A stretch of DNA of 64,000 nt. Origin: Cryptomeria japonica. Taxonomy: Eukaryota; Streptophyta; Pinopsida; Cupressales; Cupressaceae. A model generated the notes under the pieces. It was given only the letters and a program-made list of their open reading frames with translations. It was not told where the DNA came from and did no database searches. The stretch is from positions 568,291,095 through 568,355,094 of the forward strand of contig NC_081405.1 in assembly GCF_030272615.1 (NCBI RefSeq). The letters run 5' to 3'. Made by a program: the position numbers and the translations under genes. Positions 35,152 to 46,897 of this stretch are shown here, piece after piece. How positions within the stretch are numbered: the first letter of the stretch is position 1; each line of letters starts with the position of its first letter.

Positions 35152-35624
35152 TTTGGTCTCAAGCTCCTCATCACCACTTGGGTCGCTCCATTGGGTGCTA
35201 GTCTTTCTCTCCCACACGTGGAGGCTTTGCCTTTGGGTGGGGATCATGAGGGGAAAGGTCAAACAATACCGGTGGGAGAAAATGGATAGCTTTTGGTGGT
35301 GGTGATGGCTTCCCTGATTCTTCCAAGGGTTTTCCTTGTTTGGCCCAGGAAATTTCACTTGTTTGAGACTTCAGAGATAAACAGGAAGGAGAAGCTATTG
35401 CTGATGAGGGGTGGTCACTTCATGGTGTCTCTCCAAACCTCGTTGATGTATAGGGCTAGCCGGATGATCATGACCCTCCAACACCATTTGGGATTGCTCT
35501 CACTGCTTAGGAAGCTAATTTTATATGCTTTGTTGTTATTTTTTTATTTAGTTATTAGGCTATGCCCTTAGACTTCTGATTTAGCTTTTTGGGCACTACT
35601 CATTTGAACTCTAAGGGGTGATCT
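35152..35624 (+). mobile_element. LINE 3' sequence, continued from 10940
   Basis: It follows the CACTA B terminus. The part near 35540-35619 has the look of a LINE 3' untranslated region and continues seamlessly after copia-2 at 44231. Codon-like reading carries on from the LINE frame at 10940 for about 120 residues, but I cannot name a domain there. The last five bases (GATCT, 35620-35624) are the copia-2 target duplication. Confidence 0.5.
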
Positions 35625-37034
35625 TGTTGGCATTATGTAAACCGGCATGAAGACATAATGATATCTATGTTGTCATTGATGTTAATTTGAGACATGGTAT
35701 GAACTAGCACATGTCATAGGTGAAGAAAGAGAGGAACCGGCATATGTATGAACCGGTTTATATGCCAAAGTGAAGTGGCATATTTGTTCGAGGTGAACCG
35801 ACATGTAGTTATGGGAACCGGCACATGGAAGCATTGTATGACTACCGGTTGGTAGGTAGCTTCCACTTCGGGGTTTCCGGTTGGAATACCTCAAGTCTGT
35901 GTGACTCAATCGGTGATCTTTGTGTGATGAGTTAGCAGTATGATGGAGGACAGATCATGTTGCCACGTAAGCTCTATGTGCGTAAAGGATCTTGCATGAA
36001 GATCACTATTCCTATCTACCTCGAGAATGTGCGAAGTCTGTCAAACAGTGATAACACATGATGGGTTATCAGCCGCCATGAAAATAGTGGATAATGGACG
36101 ATGGAGAATGTCTTGAGATCGATTCAAGACTGTTGCATTTAATGTAGTATGATTCAACGGTCAGGATCGAATTGTTTGAATTGCTTAACCTAACAGGTTT
36201 AGGGTTTAGGGTTTTTGCTACCGACCTGTATGTTTCCTATAAGGTCGATGTTGGGTTGCTTTCTGAGGTTTTTGGCAAAAGTTATGAGTGTGTATCCAAG
36301 GAAAGTGATACATGATTCTTGCCAGACCAAAGGAGAGAAGAGATACCTGCGTAGTGAATGTGCAAAAGGAAAAGAGGAGCCCAAACGGATCTGCATTAGC
36401 ATTAAGTGTTGTTAACAGATCATTGTAATACCTGTTGATCTCTAACCACTTCAACAGTTATAAAATCCCCTAATAGGGTAGCCTTAACTAGCTTGATTCA
36501 AAATCCCTTAAATCGGGTGGTCTTAACCGACTTGTTTCAAATCCCTTAACCGGGTAACTCGAGGCTAATGAGTTTTGAGAAGCTAGAGAAACTTAGGAGA
36601 TCCTTTCAGCTATTAAGTTCTTGAAATCCTCTAACAATGTGACCCTAATGGATTTAACCCTTTATCGGGTATCCCTTAACTGGGTGATTCCTAATAGGAT
36701 CAGTTCCTACCAGAACCTATTGTAATGTCCTAACCGGACAAGGCTCCTAACAAAGTGGACTTCTAAAGAGTTCAACAAGCAACTTGTGGGTATTCATCCC
36801 CACCGTGGTTTTTCCTAGTTGGGTTTCCACGTGAAAAATATGTGTGTCATGTGAAATGTTTTTGTCTTGTGATGCTTTGTTTCATCTGTTAAGCACATGA
36901 AGGTTCTATGTTTTATGCCTATCTATAAAACATATTGAACTCACTGTTGTGAAGATCTAACAAATAAGTTTACCTATTTATGCATGAGAATCTAATGATA
37001 CTGTAGTATCGAGCTAAGAGGAAAGCATATTGAG

Positions 37035-38000
37035 CAGTGAACCACAGGGACGCGTCCCCCCCCTTTTTGGGCACGTCCCCCCGTCAGAAACGTCTCGGGG
37101 ACGGGGGGACGGGGACGCGACGTCCCCCGCCGTCCCGCCACCGCCACCCAAACGCCACCGGGACGCGGAGACGTCCCCGCGTCTCCCAGGGAGACGTGGA
37201 GACGTGGAGACGTCTCCTTGGGAGACGTTTGGGCGTCTCCCAAAGAGACATGGAGACGCCTCCACGTCTCCTTGGGAGACGTTTGGGCGTCTCCCCGTCC
37301 CTCAAGAGACGTGCAGACGTCTCTCCAAGGACGGGGAGACGCCCAGACGTCTCCTGTCGCCCCCACTTATATGCAATGTTTAAAATTAAAATTTTTAAAA
37401 AAAGTGAGTTTTTAAGTTTTTGGAGGGTTAAGGGGTAACTCTAATTGGATGTGGGCCAATAGAAAAATAACACCCGACGCCTTTAGAAAATAATAAAAGT
37501 ATTTTTGGCCTCGCGGGGCGCTGCCCCTCGACCCCGCCCTGTATCGCACGCGCAAGGGGCGCTGCCCCTTGACCCCGCAAGGGGCGATGCCCCTTGACCC
37601 CAACTTGGGGGCGCTGCCCCCAAACCCCCATTGAAAAATATAGGGGGAAACCACGCCGATAGAAGTAGGGAAAATCTAACCTTCGAGTTTGATTAGGCTC
37701 CATATAACAACACAACTTAGAAATCTTGGTATTTAGATTTAGTATTTCAAATTTCCTATAGTCTCATTTCAAATGTAATTCTTACACTGTAATACTGTCA
37801 TACATCTTTTCAAAACTAGTTTTTCAAGTACTATATGTATATGTACAAGTATATGAGCACCACCACCCCGCCACCCCCCCGCTGTCGTCCCCCCGCCGTC
37901 CCCCCCGCCGTCCCCAAATTTAGGCCCTTGGTCCCCCCGTCCCGGAAACGCGTCCCCCCCGTCCCCCCGTCCCCCCATCCCCAACGCCCGTGGAACATTG
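37035..38000. mobile_element. hAT-like MITE, 966 bp, GC-rich, in copia-2 left LTR
   Basis: It is flanked by a perfect 8-bp duplication, ATATTGAG (37027-37034 and 38001-38008). The right LTR at about 44026-44040 is the empty site with one copy. The ends are imperfect inverted repeats: CAGTGAACCACAGGGACG on the left, and CAATGTTCCACGGGCGTT as the reverse complement of the right. An 8-bp duplication and CARTG ends are hAT hallmarks. Both arms are packed with GACGTCTCC and GTCCCC words, and the middle is AT-rich with four GGGGCGCTGCCCC palindromes. It encodes no transposase, so it would depend on a hAT enzyme elsewhere. Confidence 0.85.
37510..37635. repeat. Four GC palindrome units inside the MITE
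   Basis: A unit of about 25 bp, (A)GGGGCGCTGCCCCTTGACCC, recurs near 37516, 37556, 37582 and 37608. Its core GGGGCGCTGCCCC can fold into a tight hairpin. Confidence 0.8.
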
Positions 38001-38225
38001 ATATTGAGTGACCGGTTCATGACTGATTGAGCTATACTGGATGTTACCGGTTGCACTCTGTTTTACCGGTATCCTTGTTTATCAGTCATTTAGAGTATTT
38101 GTTGTCAAACCGGTTTTGGACTAACAGATTACCATAGGTGATCTGTCAGTCCAAAACTATTGAAAAGATCCACCCCCCCTCTTAGTACCGGTTTGGTACT
38201 AGTGGTTCATCATTGAGTTATCAAT

Positions 38226-38237
38226 TGGTATCAAAGC
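38226..38237 (+). promoter_or_regulatory. Copia-2 primer-binding site
   Basis: TGGTATCAAAGC follows two bases after the LTR end. It differs at one base from the usual TGGTATCAGAGC site for initiator tRNA-Met. Confidence 0.9.
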
Positions 38238-38292
38238 ACTCCAGGTCCTCTGTGTTGTAAGCTTAACCACTTGAGGAAAAGATCCTAGTCAA

Positions 38293-41200
38293 ATGATGAA
38301 GAGGGAAGGTCCAAAGTTTAACAGGGAAAATTTTGGTATATGGAAAGACAAGATGAAGATATTCATCAAAAGCATGGGTGTTCAACACTGGAGTTATGTT
38401 GAAAATGTATATGTTGTTCCTACAGGTACTCTCACCAATGACCAAAAGAGAGAGATACAAGAAAATGGGTAAGTCATGGAAGCCCTCATCAGTACCCTAT
38501 CTGACATTGAGTTTATTGATGTTCAAGACAAGGCAAATCCCAAGGAGGTATGAGATGCTCTTGAAAATATCTATGGTGGTGATGAGCATGTAAAACAGGC
38601 TAAGGAAGAAAGCCTGAGAGGGAAGTTTGAAGACATGCGGATGGTTGAAGGAGAGACCATTCAGTAGTATGGAATAAGAATCAAAACAGTTGTTGGAGAA
38701 ATAAAGAGTGCAGGTGGCAAAATAGAAGATTCCACTGTGGTAAGCAAAGTCCTGAGATCCTTGTTGCCGGTCTATGCAATAAGGGTTGCTACTATTTAGG
38801 AGTTGAGATCAATAGACAAGTCTAAGGCATCCTTGGACTCCATCATAGCCAAGTTGACAACCTATGAGCTGAATAGTTTTGATGGTCGTGTTCAAAAGTC
38901 AGAATCAGCTTTTAGAGCCTCTGCTATACCTTCCAGAAAAGGAAAAGAGGCTAGCACTAGTGGGGAACCTAATCAGAGCAAAGAAATGAAGGATGAAGAG
39001 TTTCTAATGGAATTTGAAGCACTTCTTGCTAGGAAATTATCAAAAGGAACTGGTAAATATAAAGGTATGCTACCTTTGAAATGTTTCTCCTGTAACCAAA
39101 TAGGACATATTGCTATGAACTGTCATAATAGTGACAACAAGGATAAACCAGAAAGGTTCAAGAAATTCAAAGGAGGAAACCGGAGAAATTGTTTTGTGGC
39201 AGTTGATGAAGGTGTCACAGATGAGGAATCAGAAGATGAAGAGAATGAAGACATTATGTTTGTTGCTATAAAGGAAGATGTGGTAGACAAGAAGGCTCTT
39301 GTCTCCCGGTTTGATAATTCCAATGAATGGATCATTGACAGTGGTTGTTCTCACGATATGACTGGTGACCGGAGCAAGTTTCTATCCCTAGAGGAGTATG
39401 ATGGTGGTGTAGTTCGCTTTGGCAATGATGCACCATGCATGGTCAGAGGAAGAGGGTCCATCTCTTTGAATGGAAAGAGTAGTGCTGACAATGTGTACTG
39501 GGTTGATGGTCTTAGACACAACCTTCTAAGTGTTGCCCAGCTAAATGATAGTGGTCTCACTCTGCAATTCAAGAATGGAGTTTACAGAATCAAAGGCAAA
39601 GATGGTAAATTGGTAGCCATCGAAATGCAGACTAAAGGTAACCTATTTCATCTGAATGCAAATATAAGTACATGTCTTATGGCTAAGCTTGATGATAGCT
39701 GGATATGGCATAGGAGATTCTGCCATGTGAACTTTGATAACATTGTGAAGGCTAGTAAGATCAAGGCAGTTAGAGGGTTGCTGGTGCTGAGCAAATCGGA
39801 TAATACCTTGTGTAGAGAATGTCAATTGGGGGAAATGTCTTCCTCAACCTTTAAAGGTAAATCTTTCACTGCTAACAACTTGCTTGATCTTGTGCATACT
39901 GATTTATGTGGTCCTATGAAAACTACAAGTGTGTAGGGTGATAGGTACTTCATGATTCTCACTGATGACTGCTCAAGAATGATGTGGGTCACATTCTTGA
40001 AAGACAAGTCTGAAGCTTTAGGAAAATTCAAAGCTTTCAGAGCATTAGTGGAGAAGGAAAGCAGTAAGAGGATCAAATGTCTCAAAACTAATCAAGGAGG
40101 GGAATTCACTTCCAGTGAATTCAACAAGTATTGTGAAGAATTTGGCATCAAGAGACAATTGTCTACCCCTTGGACTCCCCAGCAGAATGGCCTAGCAGAG
40201 AGGAATAACTGGACTGTGGTTGACGCAGCTAGAACCATGTTGATCCAAGGAAAGGTTGCTCACACCTTTTGGAGAGAAGCGGTGAGCACTGCAGTCTACA
40301 CTATGAACCGGGTACTCATCAAAAAGGGTAAGGACAAAACTCCTTATGAGTATTGGACCGGTAAGACACCTGTGGTTAACTACTTTAAGGTATTTGGTAG
40401 CAAATGTTACATCAAGAGGAGTGAACATCAGGGCAAATTTGAAGATAAATGTGATGAAGGAATATTTCTAGGATATTCCACCAAGAGTAAAGCCTTCAAG
40501 TGCTACAACAATAGGACTCAGAGAATTATGGAAAGCATTAATGTAAGAGTTGATGAATCCTCTGAGAAGACTGAGGAAACCGGCAGTGAGCAAGTTGTAA
40601 ATGAACCGGTTGCAACCTTCTGGGAACCGCTTGCTAGCCAACCAAGTACCAGTAACAGTGTCCTTGAACCGATGAATGCTGATACTGATGAAAATGAGGA
40701 TGAAGAAGAAAAGCAAGAAGAATCAATAAAGACCATTTCTTGGTATTTCAAGTTGAATCATGATCCCAAGCAGATCATAGGTGATAAGGATGCAGGAATC
40801 CTTACTAGAAGAAAGATCAGAGAAAACTCATGTATGATCTCTGAATTTGAGCCTAAGTCATTCAAAGAGGCTCATAAAGATGAAGACTGGATCAAGGCAA
40901 TGGAAGAAGAACTTGACTAGATAGAGAAAAATGGTACATGGTCCTTGGTACCTAGACCAGAGCATAAAAATGTCATTGGCACCAAATGGGTGTTCAAAAA
41001 TAAGGTGAATGAGGATGGCACAGTGATTAGGAATAAAGCCAGACTAGTATGCAAAGGATATGCTCAAGAAGAAGGTGAAGACTATGGGGAAACCTTTGCT
41101 CCTGTGGCCAGATTGGAAGGAGTTCGTATGCTTCTTGCATATGCAACTTTTAAGAGATTCAAGGTATATCAAATGGATGTAAAATCTGCATTCCTAAATG

Positions 41201-42384
41201 GTGTACTTGAAGAGGAGGTGTATATTGAGCAACCAGATGGGTTTGCCCTATCTGAAGACAGTGACATGGTACGTAGGCTACATAAAGCATTATATGGTCT
41301 AAAGCAAGCACCTAGGGCATGGTATGAGCACCTACATTCCCATCTTGTGAAGATTGGATTTGAGAGAACAAGTGAAGATATCAATATCTACTTGAAGTCT
41401 GAAGGAGATCAGATCCTGATCTGTGAAGTTTTTTTTGATGACATCATCTTTGGTGGAGATGACAAGATGAGTCATGAGTTTGCTGATGAGATGAAGAAAG
41501 AGTTTGAGATGTCACTCATAGGGGAGATTAAGTTCTTCATTGGACTGCAGATCTAGCAGATGGAATATGGAATCTTCATCACTCAGTCCAAATATGTCAA
41601 AGAGGTGTTGAAGACTTTTGGCATGGAAGATAGCAAACTGATTGGTACACCGATGGTGACCGGTTGCAAACTGACAAAGGAGGATGATTTCGCACTGGTT
41701 GATGAGAAGGAATACCGGTCAATGATTGGTAAGTTGCATTATGTAGTGCATAGCAGACCGGATATTGCACATGCAGTTGGCTTCACTGCAAGGTTCCAGA
41801 AGAGTCCAAGAGAATCTCACTTGATTGCAGTCAAGCGGATTCTTAGGTATTTGAAGGGAAAAGTTGACTATGGATTGTGGTACCCATACAGCAATAATTT
41901 CAATCTGAAAGTATTCACAGATGCTGATTGGGCCGGTAATGTGGATGACCGGAAGAGCACAACCGGTGGTGCATTCTTTCTCGGTGGTAGACTACTCTCA
42001 TGGATGAGTAAAAAGCAGAGTTGTATCTCTTAGTCTACAGCGGAAGCAGAGTATGTTGCAGCTTTCATGAACTACACTCAGACAATCTGGATGAAGCATG
42101 TACTGGAAGGCTTCAAGATCCCTGTATCTAAACCAGTAAGTATATTCTATGATAACACAAGTGCTATCAATATATCAAAGAATCTGGTTTTACATTCTAG
42201 AACCAAGCATTTTGAGCTTAAGTATCATTTCTTGAGGGAAAAGGTTCAGAATAAAGAAATTGCACTGGAGCATGTGTCCAGTAAGGAGCAGTTAGCAGAC
42301 ATGTTCACCAAGCCTCTCCCAAAGACAACTTTTGTGCATTTGAGAGGTGAATTAGGGGTATTGCCCCTTCAGGAGGTGAACTAA
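38293..42384 (+). pseudogene. Copia-2 gag-pol polyprotein, one frame with eight stops
   Basis: From the ATG at 38293 the frame runs 1,364 codons to TAA at 42382 without a frameshift. Stops: TAA 38470, TGA 38551, and TAG 38665, 38797, 39934, 40918, 41554 and 42031. Gag has the UBN2 pattern and a CCHC knuckle, CFSCNQIGHIAMNC, near codon 264. The protease site is WIIDSGCSHDM near codon 349. The pre-integrase segment reads WHRRFCHVN with CRECQLG. Integrase has HTDLCGP, but the second catalytic Asp reads Asn (KTNQGGEF, codon at 40090); PQQNGLAER carries the Glu. RT has [11 protein letters not shown] and FFDD near codon 1049. RNase H has DADWAGN and STAEAEYVAA. It would make all proteins for copying the element; it is dead now. 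Confidence 0.92.
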
Positions 42385-42626
42385 AAGTGATTGTTCCACA
42401 TCAGTCAAGTACTGGAAAGACAAAGTTTTGGTTGATTGGTTTGTTGAAGGATGCTACTCCTCAGGGGAGCAGCATGATGGAATAGTGATGATTGTACCTC
42501 CACTTTGGCATTGTTGTCAAAGGGGGAGAAGGAGTGAAGCGAAAAGATATCTATAGCAAATGGGGAGAAGATGTGAAGCAGAGAAGATATCTTTTGTATA
42601 TTGCCATCAATGCCAAAGGGGGAGAT
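42385..42626 (+). promoter_or_regulatory. Copia-2 3' leader with two polypurine tracts
   Basis: AAAGGGGGAGAAGGAG lies near 42518, and a second tract, CCAAAGGGGGAGA (42613-42625), lies against the LTR. Both follow a similar word (TTGGCATTGTTGTCAA, ATCAATGCCAA). The second defines the LTR start. Multiple PPTs are a described feature of Sireviruses. Confidence 0.75.
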
Positions 42627-44225
42627 TGTTGGCATTATGTAAACCGGCATGAAGACATAGTGATATGTATGTTGTCATTGATGTCAATATGAGACATGGT
42701 GTGAACCGGCACATGTGATAGGTGAAGAAAGAGAGGAACCAACATATGTATGAACCAGTTTATATGCCAAAGTGAAGCGGCATATTTGTTCGAGGTGAAC
42801 CGGCATGTAGTTATGGGAACCGGCACATGGAAGCATTGTATGACTACCAGTTGGTAGGTAGCTTCCACTTCGGGGTTTCCGGTTGGAATACTTCAAGTCT
42901 GTGTGACTCAATCGATGATCTTTGTGTGATGAGTTAGCAGTATGATGGAGGACAGATCGTGTTGCCACATAAGCTCTATGTGCGTAAAGGATCTTGCATG
43001 AAGATGACTATTCCTATCTACCTCGGGAATTTGCAAAGTCTGTCAAACGGTGATAACATGTGATGGGTTATCAGCCGCCATGAAAACAGTGGATAATGGA
43101 TGATGGAGAATGTCTTGAGATCGATTCAAGATTGTTGCATTTAATGCAGTATGATTCAACGGTCAGGATCGAATTGTTTGAATTGCTTAACCTAACAGGT
43201 TTAGGGTTTAGGGTTTTTGCTACCGACTTGTATGTTTCCTATAAGGTCGATGTTGGGTTGCTTTCTGAGGTTGTTGGCAAAAGTTGTGAGTGTGTATCCA
43301 AGGAAAGTGATACATGATTCTTGCCAGACCAAAGGAGAGAAGAGATACCTGCAAAGTGAATGTGCAGGGAAAAGAGGAGCCTAAACGGATCTGCATTAGC
43401 ATTAAGTGTTGTTAACAGACCATTGTAATACCTGTTGATCTCTAACCACTTCAACAATTGTAAAATCCCCTAATAGGGTAGCCTTAATTGGCTTGATTCA
43501 AAATCCCTTAAATCAGGTGGTCTTAATCGACTTGTTTCAAATCCCTTAATCGGGTAACTCGAGGCTAATGAGTTCGGAGAAGCTAGAGAAGCTTAGGAGA
43601 TCCTTTCAGCTATTAAGTTCTTGAAATCCTCTAACAAGGTGACCCTAACGGGTTTAACCCTTAACCGGGTATCCCTTAACCAGGTGATTCCTAACAGGAT
43701 CAGTTCCTACTAGAACCTATTGTAATGTCCTTAACCGGACAAGGCTCCTAACCGAGCGGACTTCTAAAGAGTTCAAAAAGCAACTTGTGGGTATTCATCC
43801 CCACCATGGTTTTTCCCAGTTGGGTTTCCACGTGAAAAATATGTGTGTCATGTGAATTTTTTTTGTCTTTGTGATGCTTTGTTTCATCTGTTAAGCACGT
43901 GAAGGTTCTATGTTTTATGCCTGTCTATAAAACATATTGAACTCACTGTTGTGAAGATCTAACAAATAAGTTTACCTGTTTATGCATAAGAATCTAATGA
44001 TACTGTAGTATTGAGCTAAGAGGAAAGCTTATTGAATGACCAGTTCATGACTGATTGAGTTATACTGGATGTTACCGGTTGCACTCTATTTTACCGGTAT
44101 CCCTTTTTATCAGTCATTTAGAGTATTTGTTGTCAAACCGGTTTTGGACTATATTTGTGTTTGTACTGATTCACCCCCCCCTCTCAGTACCGGTTTGGTA
44201 CTAGTGGTTCATCATTGAGTTATCA
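42627..44225 (+). repeat. Copia-2 right LTR (1,599 bp)
   Basis: TGTTGGCATTATG...GAGTTATCA, ending just before GATCT. TTGTCATTGATGTCAA lies 45 nt inside. It also carries the TTTAGGG doublet near 43200. It lacks the MITE and so records the original LTR. Confidence 0.92.
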
Positions 44226-44316
44226 GATCTTGTGTCCCTCTACACTTTTTTTGTGGATATATGTTTTATAATTTTTAATCAATAGATACAAACACATATA
44301 TTCATTAAAAAAAAAT
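44226..44316 (+). mobile_element. LINE 3' end with A tail
   Basis: It continues the sequence broken at 35619, starting with the second GATCT. The end region is T-rich with AATCAATAGAT and finishes in an A run (44308-44316), as LINE 3' ends do. Confidence 0.5.
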
Positions 44317-46149
44317 AACATTAATTCTACTATAATAACTACCAATATATCTTACATATTAAATTATCATTAAATAATATATTGAAAAATAATTCAATAA
44401 TGAGATTCGGGACCTCTTTGTTAGTCATATTAAGTCCTCACCTATCAATATAGAAAAAATAAAATCAATAGAGAGAAGGATAGGTGAACTCTATATTCCC
44501 CTACAATATGGTAGCTAACAAATTTAATGTGACTTCAATTTTGAATTTGAATACTTAAGCCCATGAGATTTTCATGTCATAGAAAAGGGAGAGTCCCTCA
44601 CACTTAATCATAAAAACCAAATGCATTAATAAAATTTTGTATGGAAAATGCTATATAATAAACCATATATGTACAAAAAAAAAAAGCTTATATATTTTGA
44701 TAAAAGTTGTAATAAGGATAATGATAGAAGAAATGGTACATGCATTGAAAGTCTTTATATTACCGCCATTGGTTATTTGACACAAATCTTCACCTTACCT
44801 CTTAAAGTAACTTATTTGGTTTGTTACTTATTCTATATAAAGTAAAGATGAAGAAGTGAAAACTATAAAAATATCATGTTGAATATTCACATGTGCTTAC
44901 ATGAGTGGGTAAGTGCTGCATTGAATTAGGAATATTAGATGGAATTGGGTAGGACTTCATCTAGAATTTGAAACAATTCAATAATTATGTATTAATGTTA
45001 TTTAATATTTTTTTATCATGTATGTCCTTTCATTATGCTTTTCTCAACACAAACAAACTTTTGATATTGTCATTTCAATTTATGTGAACATATTAAATGA
45101 ATTAAATATGTTTAGAATGAATTTAAAACAGTAAACACAAGTACAATAAGGATCAAATTATATTAAAAAAGAGATAGCATGTCTACAATTAGAAAACAAT
45201 CTACTTTTTGTGATAAGTTCATTGAATCAAATGTAGAATTTGTCATAGTACATTCACTTTGTCACATGTGAAAGTAGCAAATTTACCATTCTCACTCTTC
45301 CAAATATATCTAACATTAGGACATTGAATCAAATCATTTGCAGATGTTCTAAACCATCCCTTATATGTTTTAAGATATTTTACCAACTACCATGCATCAT
45401 ATATCATTCATTTTGGCAACAATTTGTTCTCTCAAAACAAGTCCTGATTAATTGTCTGCATCATGACCACAATGGTCTCACATACTTCAACTTGATTTAT
45501 AGATCATACTTCCCCAAGAAAGAGGCATTTGATCCCCAAAATCTCAAAGACTAATCAAATGTAAGAACTTCTTTTCAGCTTCTAAACATGCATTCACCAT
45601 GAAGAAGATTTTTCACATACTCAAAGACAAATCCACTCTAAAGGCATTGCATTCTCCCTACTACATATTTTAGTGGTTTGAGCTTTCATAAAATTTCTTA
45701 TAATCTCTCCTTTTACAGAAAAATGATTATCATACCTACTAAATAAAAAGAATTCATGTGATTCAACCCTCATGCCTCCTTTTTGAAAGTTGAAGGAAAA
45801 AGACTTATGACCAAACTTCAAGACCTCTTAAATTTGGTAGTTGACAATAGTGTTAACTTATTTACACACACTCTCAAAATTAGGTTTACAAGATAGCAAA
45901 TGGTTAAATTTTCCACTATAACACTTTTATTTTAGAAAAAAATAAAATTTTAATTTATATCATTTTTTTATAAAATCACAAATAAAAAAGTCACTACCAT
46001 TCCACATATAATTTTTTTATCATATTAAACTATGGAAGAATCGCTGCAAATTATTAGGTTGTCCTTAGTCATGTTTATCTATTTTCCTGTGTAGTCCTCT
46101 CATTAGACTTCATTGTTATTCTTTGAGCTTTGATCAATACCAAGAAAAC
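44317..46149. other. AT-rich intergenic DNA, no gene; holds a copy of an upstream block
   Basis: No coding sequence is recognised. The stretch 44740-45015 resembles 47535-47765, upstream of the small gene (shared words CACAAATCTT, AGGAATATTAGATGGA and AATTCAATAATTAT), so it is probably a decayed duplicate. Confidence 0.5.
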
Positions 46150-46230
46150 AAATCATGATAAATTACGTTACAATATAGACAACATAAAAAACATATAATT
46201 CTGTAATTCTGTAATTCTGTAATTCTGAAC

Positions 46231-46262
<32 letters not shown>

Positions 46263-46304
46263 ACGTTACAATATAGACAACATAAAAATCTTCTGTAATT
46301 CTGA

Positions 46305-46341
<37 letters not shown>

Positions 46342-46345
46342 TAAT
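46150..46345. repeat. Tandem block with (TA)n runs
   Basis: Two units, each with CGTTACAATATAGACAACAT, then TCTGTAATTCTGAACC and a TA run (46235-46262 and 46310-46337). The first unit has extra TCTGTAAT copies. A third partial copy follows near 46500-46560. Confidence 0.85.
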
Positions 46346-46897
46346 TCTGAGTCTAATATAATACAGAAAAAAACAAATTATTAAGCAGTCCTTAATCATT
46401 TTCATCTATTTGTGCAATCCTCTTATTAGACTTCATTGTAATTCTTTCAATTTTGATCAATACAAAAAAAACAAATCATGACAAATTAGACTTCAATGTA
46501 CTCAACATGAAAATCTTGTGCAATTCTGAACCTAATATATTTATTTTAATTGTGCAATTGTGAACCTAATATATTTTTAAATGGCTAAAAACCTTAAAAC
46601 ACTGCAAGAGAAAAAGTATAATTTCCTAATTCAAAAAGATTTATGATCATAAAAAGCCAATGCAAATATACATAAGAAAAGCCCTTGTATTACTTCAACA
46701 CTGCCCCTTATTCTGCTCAGCAAACCCTCGAAAGAAACAGCACATATTGCAGGCTTCAAATTGAGATCTGGAGAGACAAATCATAAGAAAATCCACCTCT
46801 CCTTAAAATACCCCAAACGCTAGGACCAAAACTCATTTATTGAACCGAAAGTATGTACAGAAAAGCTTATAGACATGAATCCCCCAATTATTCACAT

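Larger units (their letters stand above)
35625..38223 (+). repeat. Copia-2 left LTR, with MITE inside
   Basis: It starts TGTTGGCATTATGTAAACCG and ends GAGTTATCA. Without the 966-bp insert and its 8-bp duplication it is about 1.63 kb, close to the 1,599-bp right LTR. It contains many AACCGG words and a TTTAGGG doublet near 36198. Confidence 0.9.
35625..44225 (+). mobile_element. Copia-2: complete Ty1/copia element with two LTRs and TSD
   Basis: Left LTR 35625-38223, PBS 38226, gag-pol 38293-42384, PPT before 42627 and right LTR 42627-44225. The 5-bp duplication GATCT is perfect (35620-35624 and 44226-44230). It interrupts LINE 3' sequence. The LTRs are alike apart from scattered substitutions, a short indel region near 38110-38170 and a MITE in the left copy. 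It is a fairly recent insertion now silenced by stop codons. Two PPT-like tracts and the layout resemble Sirevirus-type copia elements, but I did not establish a lineage. Confidence 0.93.

Noticed and set aside
36197-36216. Interstitial telomere or ancient chromosome end
   Set aside because: There are only two TTTAGGG units, and the same word is in the other LTR of the element.
37014-37438. Several overlapping 70-130 aa ORFs on both strands
   Set aside because: They are stop-poor frames in GC-rich GACGTCTCC repeats of the MITE, rich in R, S, P and T, with no conserved motif.
44648-45554. Short ORFs in AT-rich DNA
   Set aside because: Composition and overlap are as expected by chance, with no motif or splice structure.
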